From the NCBI GenBank assembly GCA_963726825.1, contig CAVSDT010000002.1:1550001-1614000 (forward strand): a stretch of DNA of 64,000 nt, written 5' to 3'. Positions 1-8,046 of this stretch are shown here, piece by piece; position 1 is the first letter of the stretch, and the number at the start of each line of letters is the position of its first letter. The stretch comes from DATLGB01 sp963726825. Lineage in GTDB: Bacteria; Actinomycetota; Thermoleophilia; Solirubrobacterales; Solirubrobacteraceae. Under the pieces are notes generated by a model. That model searched no databases. It saw only the letters and a list, made by a program, of their open reading frames with translations, and was not told where the DNA came from. A program made the position numbers and the translations under genes.

Positions 1-239
1 CGGGCGACCGACTCGACGATCTGGCTGCGGCCGACCTCGTCGATCGGCCCCTGGTCACCGAGGCGACCGAGCTCCTCGACGACCGCTCGCAGCGTGAGCG
101 CCATGTTGTCGCCCGTGTCGCCGTCGGCGACCGGGAACACGTTGAGGTCGTTGACCTCCTGGCGACGGGCCTCCAGCGCGACGAGCGCGCCTTCGACCAC
201 CGCGCGGAACCGGATGAGGCTGGGGTCGGTCGGCTGCAT
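1..239 (-). CDS. DAK2-domain protein, 5' part only
   Basis: The N-terminal 79 codons of a gene that runs off the left edge. The translation carries NVFPVADGDTGDNM (about residues 33-46), the Mg-ADP-binding Asp-rich motif of the DhaL/DAK2 fold found in YloV-like proteins, some of which are fatty-acid kinase-related. The ATG at 239 starts directly before the conserved block. It lies downstream of rpmB on the same strand, the usual rpmB-DAK2-(recG) order in actinobacteria; the Asp23-like gene that sits between them in Bacillus is absent. Substrate cannot be told from this fragment. Confidence 0.85.
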   Translation of the reverse strand, partial: MQPTDPSLIRFRAVVEGALVALEARRQEVNDLNVFPVADGDTGDNMALTLRAVVEELGRLGDQGPIDEVGRSQIVESVA

Positions 240-251
240 GGGGGCGCGCCA

Positions 252-257
252 AGGCTA
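252..257 (-). promoter_or_regulatory. -10-like hexamer for the DAK2 gene
   Basis: TAGCCT on the minus strand, ending 12 nt before the ATG at 239. It matches the hexamer seen before many genes in this window, at slightly longer spacing. Inferred promoter. Confidence 0.35.
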
Positions 258-258
258 A

Positions 259-290
259 CCAGGCCACCCGACGAACCGGGTGCTGCCTGG
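259..290 (-). terminator. Hairpin between rpmB and the DAK2 gene
   Basis: CCAGGC/GCCTGG and ACCCG/CGGGT form a two-part stem with a 6-nt loop and a small asymmetric bulge. It lies 18 nt past the rpmB stop and just upstream of the next -10-like hexamer. There is no T tract, so termination is an inference; it could also be an mRNA 3'-end stabiliser. Confidence 0.35.
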
Positions 291-307
291 CCACGACCGG
301 CCGCGGG

Positions 308-496
308 CTAGGCCTTGGTGACCTTGCCGGCCTTGAGGCAGCGGGTGCAGACGTAGGCGCGCAGCGGCGCGCCCTTCTCGACGATGCGGACCTTCTGGAG
401 GTTCGCGTCGAAGCGGCGCTTCGTGGCGACCATGGAGTGGGAGCGGGACTGCCCGAAAGCCGGGCGCTTGCCGCAGGAGTGACAGACTCGAGCCAT
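308..496 (-). CDS. rpmB: 50S ribosomal protein L28
   Basis: A 62-residue basic protein of the large ribosomal subunit. It begins MARVCHSCGKRPAFGQSRSH, the L28 signature, and has two CxxC pairs (Cys5/Cys8 and Cys50/Cys53), so this is the zinc-binding form rather than the Cys-less paralogue used under zinc limitation. Length is normal. A TACACT hexamer ends 10 nt before the ATG and no ribosome-binding site is visible, which suggests a nearly leaderless mRNA. It is divergent from the kinase gene across 45 bp. Confidence 0.97.
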   Translation of the reverse strand: MARVCHSCGKRPAFGQSRSHSMVATKRRFDANLQKVRIVEKGAPLRAYVCTRCLKAGKVTKA

Positions 497-506
497 GCGA
501 CGGCGG

Positions 507-512
507 AGTGTA
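507..512 (-). promoter_or_regulatory. -10 hexamer of rpmB
   Basis: TACACT on the minus strand, 10 nt before the rpmB ATG. Inferred promoter; see the leaderless-promoter finding. Confidence 0.5.
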
Positions 513-526
513 GCCGCCCCGACGCG

Positions 527-532
527 TAGCCT
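527..532 (+). promoter_or_regulatory. -10 hexamer of the kinase gene
   Basis: TAGCCT, 9 nt before the ATG at 542. It lies back to back with the rpmB hexamer in a 45-bp divergent intergenic region. Confidence 0.5.
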
Positions 533-541
533 GACCCGCGA

Positions 542-2158
542 ATGCCCGATGCCCGCCCCCCCGTCGGCCTGCCCGACCGCTACCGCCTCGAGGGCTCGAT
601 CGCCAGCGGTGGGATGGCCGTCGTCTACGCCGCCCGGGACACGGTGCTGGACCGTCCCGTCGCCGTCAAGGTGCTGGCCGAGCACCTGGGCCACGACCCG
701 GTGGCCCGTCAGCGCTTCGAGCGCGAGGCCCGCGCGGCCGCGGCGCTCTCGGCCCACCCCTCGGTGGTGACGATCTACGACGTCGGGGAGCACGAGGGCC
801 GCGCCTACATCGTGATGGAGCGCCGCAGCAGCTCCGTCGCCGACCGCCTCGCCGGCGGACGGCCGATCGCCCGGGCGATGGCCCTGATCTGGCTGCGCGA
901 CACCGCGTCCGCCCTCGACGCCGCCCACGCGGCCGGGATCATCCACCGCGACGTCAAGCCGGCCAACCTCCTGCTCGACGCGCAGGACCGCGCCGCGGTG
1001 GCCGACTTCGGCATCGCCTCGCTCGCGCACGAGAGCCAGGTGACCCAGACCGGCCAGGTGCTCGGGACCGCCGCCTACATCTCCCCCGAGCAGGCCACGG
1101 GCGCCCCCGCGACGGCCGCCTCGGACCGCTACGGCCTCGCCGTCGTCGCGTACGAGCTGCTCACGGGCGCTCGCCCCTTCCCCGGCGACTCGTTCGCCGC
1201 CCAGGCCCGCGCCCACGTCGACGACCCGCCGCCCCGCGCCGCCGGCCTGCCCGCTGCGGCCGCGACGGTGCTGCAGCAGGGGATGGCCAAGGACCCGAAG
1301 GAGCGGCCGCGCACGGCGGGCGACTTCGTGGCCGCCCTGGAGGCCGGTCTGGCCGACGGCGACGGGGACACCACCGCCACCCACGTGCTGGCGCCCCGTG
1401 GGCGCGCGGCGGGCGCTGCCGCCGCGGGCGCCGCCGCGGGTGGCGCCGCCGGCGCCTGGGCGGCCGGACGCGCGGACGATCCGACGCCGGCGTCGCAGCC
1501 ACCCGTCGAGGACCGCGGCGACGACGTGCCGCCCGCGCGCCGCGACGGCCCGCGCCGGCGCACGCTCGCCGGGCTGGCCGTCCTCGCGCTCGCGCTCGTC
1601 GCCGTCGTGGCGGCCCTCGCCCTCGGCGGCGGCGGTGACGGCGGCAACGACCAGGCCGACGTGCGCGCCACGGCCACCCCCACGGCCACCAAGACCCCCC
1701 GGCGCAAGCGGACCCCCACGCCGACGGCGACCGCCAAGGCCACCGCGACCGCCACCCCGACCGCCACGGCCACCCCCACCGCCACCAAGACCCCCGCCGC
1801 GAGCGGCGACCCCGCCGCGCTGAACGCCCAGGGGTACAAGCTGATCCAGGCCGAGGACTGGGCGGGCGCCGTCGCGCCCCTGCAGCAGGCCGTCGCGGCG
1901 TGCGGGGACTCCGACGCGCTCGACCCCTGCGGATACGCGATCTTCAACCTCGGCCAGGCCCTGAACCGCTCCGGCGACCCCGGCGCCGCCATCCCCGTCC
2001 TGCAGCGCCGCCTCGACGGCTGGGACTACGCCCGCGACGTCGTCGACCGCGAGCTGCGTGCCGCGTGCAAGGCCGCCGGGCAGGACTGCGGCGGGGGCAG
2101 CGTCAAGAGCGAGGGCGGCGGCAAGAGCGGCAAGAAGCCCAAGCCCGACAAGGGCTAG
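542..2158 (+). CDS. Transmembrane PknB-like Ser/Thr protein kinase with C-terminal TPR-like region
   Basis: Hanks-type kinase of 538 residues. The kinase domain (about 13-275) has a Gly-rich loop SIASGGMAVVY, Lys43 in AVKVL, Glu62, the catalytic loop HRDVKPAN (Asp137), DFG (155-157) and SPE in place of APE (181-183), so it should be active. An Ala/Gly-rich juxtamembrane stretch leads to one hydrophobic segment (about 341-362), then a Thr/Pro/Lys-rich linker of TATPTATKTP-type repeats (about 378-420) and an outer domain of about 100 residues starting ALNAQGYKLIQAEDWAGAVA, which reads like TPR helices. It lacks the PASTA domains usual for cell-wall kinases, so its external signal is probably different. 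Membrane location is inferred from the single segment. Confidence 0.92.
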   Translation: MPDARPPVGLPDRYRLEGSIASGGMAVVYAARDTVLDRPVAVKVLAEHLGHDPVARQRFEREARAAAALSAHPSVVTIYDVGEHEGRAYIVMERRSSSVADRLAGGRPIARAMALIWLRDTASALDAAHAAGIIHRDVKPANLLLDAQDRAAVADFGIASLAHESQVTQTGQVLGTAAYISPEQATGAPATAASDRYGLAVVAYELLTGARPFPGDSFAAQARAHVDDPPPRAAGLPAAAATVLQQGMAKDPKERPRTAGDFVAALEAGLADGDGDTTATHVLAPRGRAAGAAAAGAAAGGAAGAWAAGRADDPTPASQPPVEDRGDDVPPARRDGPRRRTLAGLAVLALALVAVVAALALGGGGDGGNDQADVRATATPTATKTPRRKRTPTPTATAKATATATPTATATPTATKTPAASGDPAALNAQGYKLIQAEDWAGAVAPLQQAVAACGDSDALDPCGYAIFNLGQALNRSGDPGAAIPVLQRRLDGWDYARDVVDRELRAACKAAGQDCGGGSVKSEGGGKSGKKPKPDKG

Positions 2159-2161
2159 GTT
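2156..2161 (+). promoter_or_regulatory. -10 hexamer of the DoxX-like gene
   Basis: TAGGTT, overlapping the TAG stop of the kinase gene and ending 7 nt before the ATG at 2169. Inferred. Confidence 0.4.
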
Positions 2162-2168
2162 CGGCGCG

Positions 2169-2537
2169 ATGCGAACGCTGCTCAAGCTCGCCGGCCCGGT
2201 CTTCACGGCCGCGGGGATCCTGCACTTCGTCACCCCGAGGACCTACGAGCAGATCATGCCGCCCTGGCTGCCCGCGCACCGCGAGCTCGTCTACGCCTCG
2301 GGCGTCGCCGAGATCGTCACGGGCGCCGGCCTGATGCATCCCGACGCCGGGATTCGCCGGGCGGGCGGCATCCTCGGCGTCCTGACGATGATCGGCGTCT
2401 TCCCCGCCAACGTCTACATGGCCGCCAACCCCCACAAGTACCGCGGGCTCCCCGGCGGCCGGGCCGCCCTCTACGCCCGCCTGCCGATCCAGGGGGTCTT
2501 CATGGCCTGGATCTGGGCGGCCGCCACCCGCGACTAG
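2169..2537 (+). CDS. DoxX-like small membrane protein
   Basis: A 122-residue protein with about four hydrophobic segments. Its start, LAGPVFTAAGILHFVTP, and the VYASGVAEIVTGAGL block are typical of DoxX-like integral membrane proteins, whose function is poorly defined (redox or quinone links have been proposed for some). The ATG at 2169 is preceded by a TAGGTT hexamer. It converges on the next gene with both stop codons inside one CTAG (2534-2537). I would not assign a biochemical role. Confidence 0.7.
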   Translation: MRTLLKLAGPVFTAAGILHFVTPRTYEQIMPPWLPAHRELVYASGVAEIVTGAGLMHPDAGIRRAGGILGVLTMIGVFPANVYMAANPHKYRGLPGGRAALYARLPIQGVFMAWIWAAATRD

Positions 2538-2953
2538 CCCTGCCGCGCCCGGGCGCACAGCGCGACCGGGAGCAGCGGCAGGAGGGTCACGACGGCCAGC
2601 GCCGCGGTCTGGGCGATCGCGTCGCCCACGCCGAAGCCGCCGAGGTGCGCGAGGTGGAACGCCGAATGCAGCGCTTGGCTGAGCGCCCAGACCAGGCACA
2701 GCGGGACCACCAGCGCGGGGTGCGGCCGCCACGCCGCCCACGCGAACAGCAGGCCGAACGCGAGCTGCAGCCCGCCGACGTCCGTGACGAGGTGGGCGTT
2801 GTAGGGCGGAAGGAGATCGACCCAGTGGCGCAGGAACGGGAACCCGTCGAAGAACGCGCGCGGCGCGACGGTGGCCGGGATCCCGACGACGAGCGCGCCC
2901 GCCGCGAGCGTCGCGAGCGCGACCGTCGCCAGCCGGCGGGCATCGCGGCTCAC
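2534..2953 (-). CDS. Small integral membrane protein in the ECF41 sigma operon
   Basis: A 139-residue protein with about four predicted membrane helices (around 8-30, 55-75, 80-100 and 112-132) and no catalytic motif I recognise. It starts at a GTG overlapping the sigma-factor stop by 4 nt (GTGA), so it is almost certainly translated with the sigma factor. ECF41 factors have no classical anti-sigma factor but are regulated through their own C-terminal domain; this protein could be a target or an accessory membrane component. That role is inference from position only. Confidence 0.65.
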   Translation of the reverse strand: MSRDARRLATVALATLAAGALVVGIPATVAPRAFFDGFPFLRHWVDLLPPYNAHLVTDVGGLQLAFGLLFAWAAWRPHPALVVPLCLVWALSQALHSAFHLAHLGGFGVGDAIAQTAALAVVTLLPLLPVALCARARQG

Positions 2954-3822
2954 GGGAACACCACGTGGGTGAGCTTCTCCGGGTTGCGCTGGCTCTCCAG
3001 CGCGACGATCCGGCCGTCCTGCACCGAGAAGGTCATCACCGTCAGGACCCCCGCGTGGTCGTCGAGCAGGACGCCCGGGAGCCCGTTGACCGCGACGATC
3101 GCCGCGTTCCGGGGCGCCACGCGGGTGAAGCCCAGCAGCGCCTTGGCCACCTTCGCGGCGCCGTGGACCGGCTTGCGCATCGCGCTCACGAGCCCGCCGC
3201 CGTCGCTGCGCCACACGACGTCGGCGTCGAGGACCTCGAGCAGGCTGTCCAGGTCCCCCTCCCCGCAGGCGCGGACGAACGCCTCGACCACCCGGCGCTG
3301 CTCGTCCGGCGCGACGGAGCGCAGCGGACGGCCCTCCGCGACGTGGCGGCGGGCGCGCGAGGCGAGCTGCCGCACGGCCGCCGGCGTGCGGCCGACGACC
3401 TCCGCGACCTCCGCGAAGGGGACCGCGAAGACGTCGTGGAGGACGAAGGCGCTGCGCTCGGCCGGACTCAGGCGCTCCAGGACGAGCAGCAGCGCGGTGG
3501 TGAGCTCCTCGTCGAGCGTCACGCGGTCGGCCGGGTCGGCGTCGACGGAGGCGACCACCGGCTCGGGCAGCCACGGGCCCGTGTAGGCCTCCCGCGCGGT
3601 TCGTGCACGCCGCAGCGCGTCCAGGGCGAGCCGCCCCACCACGCGCGTCAGCCACGCCCGCAGGTCCTCGATCTCCTCCGGGTGCTCGAGCCGCGCGAGC
3701 CGCAGCCACGCCTCCTGCACGACGTCCTCGGCGTCCGTCACCGATCCGAGCGTCCCGTAGGCGACCCGGACGAGGTGCCCGCGCTCGGCCTCGAAGGCGT
3801 CGATCAACCCGTCGCCAGCCAT
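2950..3822 (-). CDS. ECF41-family (SigJ-like) RNA polymerase sigma factor with SnoaL-like C-terminal domain
   Basis: 290 residues. Region 2 is about 5-75 (DAEDVVQEAWLRL), region 4 about 105-165 (LSPAERSAFVLHDVF, then the AVRQLASRARRH helix), followed by a SnoaL/NTF2-like domain (about 172-288). The two short motifs that define ECF41 are present: DGGG (207-210, in WRSDGGG) and NPEKL (280-284). In ECF41 proteins the C-terminal domain controls activity in cis. The ATG at 3822 lies inside the end of the oxidoreductase gene (19-nt overlap), and the downstream membrane gene overlaps by 4 nt. An ECF41-type promoter precedes the operon, implying autoregulation. Confidence 0.93.
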   Translation of the reverse strand: MAGDGLIDAFEAERGHLVRVAYGTLGSVTDAEDVVQEAWLRLARLEHPEEIEDLRAWLTRVVGRLALDALRRARTAREAYTGPWLPEPVVASVDADPADRVTLDEELTTALLLVLERLSPAERSAFVLHDVFAVPFAEVAEVVGRTPAAVRQLASRARRHVAEGRPLRSVAPDEQRRVVEAFVRACGEGDLDSLLEVLDADVVWRSDGGGLVSAMRKPVHGAAKVAKALLGFTRVAPRNAAIVAVNGLPGVLLDDHAGVLTVMTFSVQDGRIVALESQRNPEKLTHVVFP

Positions 3823-4559
3823 GTCTCGAACGTCACCTCCCCGGTCACGTCGGGATCCTCACAGGTGAGCGCACCGGCGCGCAACGCCTTCCGGACCGCG
3901 GGCCCCAGCGGCAGGGGCACGGCCACGCCGCGGACGCCCCGCCGGGCGGCCCACTGCCGCGCCAGGGCGCTGATCGGCAGCGTCTGCGGCCCGGCGACGT
4001 TGCGGGTGGCGAAGGTCGGCCCGCCCAGCGCGACGGCGGCGACCTGCGCCGCGGCCTCGGCGGCGGCGACGGGTTGCAGCGGCGCCCGCATCCGCGGCAG
4101 GACGCGGAAGCGCGCGAGCGCGGAGAGGGCCGCGTCGACGAGCTCGTGGAACTGCGTCGCGCGCACGATCGACCACGGGACCGCCCCGGCGCGCACGACC
4201 TCCTCCTGGGCGACCTTCGCCTGCTGGTAGCGGGCGGGGACGCCGTCGACCCCGACGATGGAGGCCAGCACGAGGTGCCCGACGCCGGCCTCGGCCGCCG
4301 CCGTCACGAGCCGCCCGGCGCCGTCGACGAGCACCGCCCGCGGGGCCCGCGGACTCCCGTTGGAGGCGTCGACGACGACGTCGCAGCCCGCCAGCGCGGC
4401 GGCGAGCCCGGCGCCGGTGGTGAGGTCGACGGGGAACTGCGGCGCGCTGCGGCTGAGCACGCGCACGTCCGCACCCGCGGCCTGCAGCTCGGCGACGACG
4501 AGCCGGCCCAGCGTGCCGGTCCCGCCGACGACGGCGATGGTGGTTGGGGAGGTGGTCAT
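3804..4559 (-). CDS. NAD(P)-binding atypical SDR / NmrA-like oxidoreductase, ECF41 target
   Basis: 251 residues with an N-terminal Rossmann motif AVVGGTGTLG, an Arg in VLSRSAP likely to read the cofactor phosphate, and the DVVVDASNG and HLVLASIVGVD strands of NmrA/atypical SDR proteins. Catalytic YxxxK is not clear (YQQAK near residue 120 is the candidate). ECF41 sigma genes are commonly linked to carboxymuconolactone decarboxylase, oxidoreductase or epimerase genes, and this is the linked oxidoreductase/epimerase. The ATG at 4559 follows the ECF41 promoter by only 8 nt. The substrate is unknown. Confidence 0.85.
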   Translation of the reverse strand: MTTSPTTIAVVGGTGTLGRLVVAELQAAGADVRVLSRSAPQFPVDLTTGAGLAAALAGCDVVVDASNGSPRAPRAVLVDGAGRLVTAAAEAGVGHLVLASIVGVDGVPARYQQAKVAQEEVVRAGAVPWSIVRATQFHELVDAALSALARFRVLPRMRAPLQPVAAAEAAAQVAAVALGGPTFATRNVAGPQTLPISALARQWAARRGVRGVAVPLPLGPAVRKALRAGALTCEDPDVTGEVTFETWLATG

Positions 4560-4567
4560 GCTCCGAG

Positions 4568-4594
4568 GACGCGCACGGCCCCGGAGATGTGACA
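4568..4594 (-). promoter_or_regulatory. ECF41-type promoter of the oxidoreductase-sigma-membrane protein operon
   Basis: On the minus strand, TGTCACA (4588-4594) is followed by exactly 16 nt and then CGTC (4568-4571), matching the published ECF41 consensus TGTCACA-N16-CGTC. CGTC ends 8 nt before the ATG at 4559, so the transcript should have little or no 5' leader. It makes the sigma factor self-controlled. Confidence 0.88.
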
Positions 4595-4603
4595 TCGGAG
4601 CGC

Positions 4604-5029
4604 CTAGGCGACGGCGGCGCGGATGCGCCCGACGGCCAGGACGGCCTCGGCGGCGTGGGCGCCGGAGTCGCGCTTGCCCGTGCCCGAGCGGGCGAGGGCC
4701 TGCTCGTAGGTATCGACGGTCAGCACGCCGAACCCGCACGGGACGCCCGTGCGCAGGCCGACGTCCTGGATGCCGCGGGCGGCCTCGGCGCAGACGAAGT
4801 CGTAGTGGTCCGTCTCCCCCTTGATCACCGCGCCGAGGCAGACGATGCCGTCGAAGCGGCCCGTCTGGGCGAGCGTCAGCGACGCGACCCCGAGCTCGAA
4901 GGCGCCGGGGACGTCGAAGACCTCGATGGCGGCGTCCGGCTCGGCGGCCAGCAGCGCAGCTCGGGCACCGGCTTCCAGCCGGGCGGCGAGGTCCTCGTAG
5001 AAGCGGGCGACCACCAGGGCGTAGGTCAT
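4604..5029 (-). CDS. ribH: 6,7-dimethyl-8-ribityllumazine synthase
   Basis: 141 residues. Condenses 5-amino-6-ribitylaminouracil with 3,4-dihydroxy-2-butanone-4-phosphate in the penultimate step of riboflavin synthesis. Visible are Phe10 in VARFYEDL (the stacking aromatic), PGAFELG (41-47), the phosphate and catalytic loop GAVIKGETDHYDFV with His75, and FGVLT (100-104). The ATG at 5029 shares one base with the ribBA stop (TGATG), so it is last in a tightly coupled ribD-ribE-ribBA-ribH operon. Confidence 0.96.
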   Translation of the reverse strand: MTYALVVARFYEDLAARLEAGARAALLAAEPDAAIEVFDVPGAFELGVASLTLAQTGRFDGIVCLGAVIKGETDHYDFVCAEAARGIQDVGLRTGVPCGFGVLTVDTYEQALARSGTGKRDSGAHAAEAVLAVGRIRAAVA

Positions 5030-6300
5030 CACCGGTCGCGCTGCTCCTCGTCGTTGATCATCTCGTCGTCGAGCGGCAGCGCCTGGTGGTGCAGCGTGTG
5101 CCCCATCCGGTCGCGCTTCGTCGCGAGGTAGGTCTCGTTGTGCGGGTTGGAGGCGTGCACGATCGGCACCTGCGCGGTGATCGAGAGCCCGTAGCCCTCG
5201 AGACCGCGGATCTTCTTCGGGTTGTTCGTCAGCAGGCGGATCGACGTCAGCCCGAGGTCGACGAGGATCTGCGCCCCGATGCCGTAGTCGCGCAGGTCCG
5301 CCGGCAGGCCGAGCTTGAGGTTCGCGTCGACGGTGTCGTAGCCGTCGTCCTGCAGGTTGTAGGCCTTGAGCTTGTTGAGCAGGCCGATGCCGCGACCCTC
5401 CTGGGCGAGGTAGAGCAGCACGCCCTCCCCTTCGCGCTCGATCGCGGCCAGCGCCGACTCGAGCTGCTCGCCGCAGTCGCAGCGCAGCGAGTGGAACACG
5501 TCGCCGGTGAGGCACTCCGAGTGGACCCGGACGAGCACGTCGGACCGCCCGGCGACATCGCCCTTGATCATCGCGACGTGGTGCTTGGAGTCCACCAGCG
5601 ATCGGTAGCCGACGCAGGTGAACTCGCCGTAGGCCGTGGGGAGGCGCGTCTCGACGATGCGCTCCACCAGCCGGTCGTGCTTGCGCCGGTAGGCGATCAG
5701 GTCGGCGACCGTGATCATCTTCAGGCCGTGGCGCTCGCAGTACGGGACGAGGTCGTCCACGCGGGCCATCGTCCCGTCGTCGTTCATGATCTCGCAGATC
5801 ACGCCGGAGGGGTTCAGGCCGGCCAGACGGGAGAGGTCCACCGCGGCCTCCGTCTGCCCCGTGCGCTCGAGCACGCCGCCCGGGCGGGCCTTGAGCGGGA
5901 ACACGTGACCGGGCTGGACGAGGTCGCGGGGGCCGGCCTCCGGGTCGATCGCGACCTGGATGGTGCGGGCGCGGTCGGCCGCCGAGATCCCCGTGGTGAC
6001 GCCCTCGCGGGCCTCGATGGAGACCGTGAACGGCGTCTCGAAGGGCGACTCGTTCTTGGCCGCCATGAGGTCGAGGCCGAGCTCGTCGCAGCGCTCGCGC
6101 GTCAGCGACAGGCAGATCAGCCCGCGGCCGTGCGTCGCCATGAAGTTGATCGCCTCGGGGGTGACGAACTCGGCCGCCATCGTGAGGTCGCCCTCGTTCT
6201 CGCGGTCCTCGTCGTCGCAGACGACGACCATCCTCCCCGCGCGGATGTCCTCGAGCGCCTCCTCGATGGACGCGAAGACCCGCTGCTCGGACATGCTCAT
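5029..6300 (-). CDS. ribBA: Bifunctional 3,4-dihydroxy-2-butanone-4-phosphate synthase / GTP cyclohydrolase II
   Basis: 423 residues, the standard fused form. The N-terminal half (about 1-210) is DHBP synthase: DDEDRENEGDL, the catalytic acidic loop, and THGRGLIC. The C-terminal half (about 215-410) is GTP cyclohydrolase II with the zinc-binding block CLTGDVFHSLRCDCGEQL and the YLAQEGRGIGLLNK active-site loop. It supplies both riboflavin precursors. The ATG at 6300 overlaps the ribE stop by 4 nt (ATGA), which favours this start over the ATG two codons later. Confidence 0.97.
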   Translation of the reverse strand: MSMSEQRVFASIEEALEDIRAGRMVVVCDDEDRENEGDLTMAAEFVTPEAINFMATHGRGLICLSLTRERCDELGLDLMAAKNESPFETPFTVSIEAREGVTTGISAADRARTIQVAIDPEAGPRDLVQPGHVFPLKARPGGVLERTGQTEAAVDLSRLAGLNPSGVICEIMNDDGTMARVDDLVPYCERHGLKMITVADLIAYRRKHDRLVERIVETRLPTAYGEFTCVGYRSLVDSKHHVAMIKGDVAGRSDVLVRVHSECLTGDVFHSLRCDCGEQLESALAAIEREGEGVLLYLAQEGRGIGLLNKLKAYNLQDDGYDTVDANLKLGLPADLRDYGIGAQILVDLGLTSIRLLTNNPKKIRGLEGYGLSITAQVPIVHASNPHNETYLATKRDRMGHTLHHQALPLDDEMINDEEQRDR

Positions 6301-6887
6301 CGGTAGCTCACCAGTCGTTCCACGTACTTGGCCAACACGTCGACCTCCAGGTTGACGACGGTACCCGCCTGCGCCCCGCCGAGGTTCGTCCGCTCGAGCG
6401 TCTCGGGGATCAGCGAGACCTCCAGCGCGGTGTCTGTGAGCGACGCCACGGTCAGGGACACCCCGTCGACCGTGATCGAGCCCTTCTCCACGACGTAGCG
6501 CAGCAGCGCCGGGTCGTCCGGGGTGACGGTCACCCGGCGGGCGAAGCCGTCCTCGCGCGTCCCGGACACGGTCCCGGTCCCGTCCACGTGGCCCTGCACG
6601 ACGTGCCCGCCGAGCCGGTCGGCGGCCCGCAGCGCGAGCTCGACGTTGACCACGCCGCCCTGCACCGCGGCGGCGAGGGAGGAGCGGTCGAGCGTCTCAC
6701 GCATCACGTCGGCGCTGAAGGCGCCGTCGGCGACCTCGACCGCTGTGAGGCAGACGCCGTTGATCGCCACGGAGTCGCCCGGGGCGACCTCGCCGACCAG
6801 CTCGGTGGCGACCCGCAGGCGCACCCCGTCCGCGGTTGCGTCGACGGCGCGGACCTGGCCCAGGTCGGCGACGAGTCCCGTGAACAT
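6297..6887 (-). CDS. ribE: Riboflavin synthase, alpha subunit
   Basis: 196 residues made of two tandem lumazine-binding barrels. The first begins MFTGLV and contains VAINGVCLTA; the second begins GGHVVQGHVDGTG and contains ITVDGVSLTVA. It dismutates two 6,7-dimethyl-8-ribityllumazine molecules into riboflavin. Length and the MFTG start are canonical. It lies 4 nt after ribD and overlaps ribBA by 4 nt. Confidence 0.97.
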   Translation of the reverse strand: MFTGLVADLGQVRAVDATADGVRLRVATELVGEVAPGDSVAINGVCLTAVEVADGAFSADVMRETLDRSSLAAAVQGGVVNVELALRAADRLGGHVVQGHVDGTGTVSGTREDGFARRVTVTPDDPALLRYVVEKGSITVDGVSLTVASLTDTALEVSLIPETLERTNLGGAQAGTVVNLEVDVLAKYVERLVSYR

Positions 6888-6891
6888 GCGG

Positions 6892-8025
<1,134 letters not shown>

Positions 8026-8046
8026 GATAGGTGGAGCGTCATGCGC

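Noticed and set aside
308..2233. 641-codon minus-strand open frame running through the kinase gene into rpmB
   Set aside because: Its sequence is a Gly/Arg/Val-rich shadow of the kinase gene; only the last 62 codons (rpmB) are real. Long antisense frames like this are expected at this GC content and recur under most genes here.
8026..8046. FMN riboswitch before ribD
   Set aside because: The gap is 21 bp, too short for the RFN element, and no RFN-like conserved blocks are seen in the end of the upstream gene.
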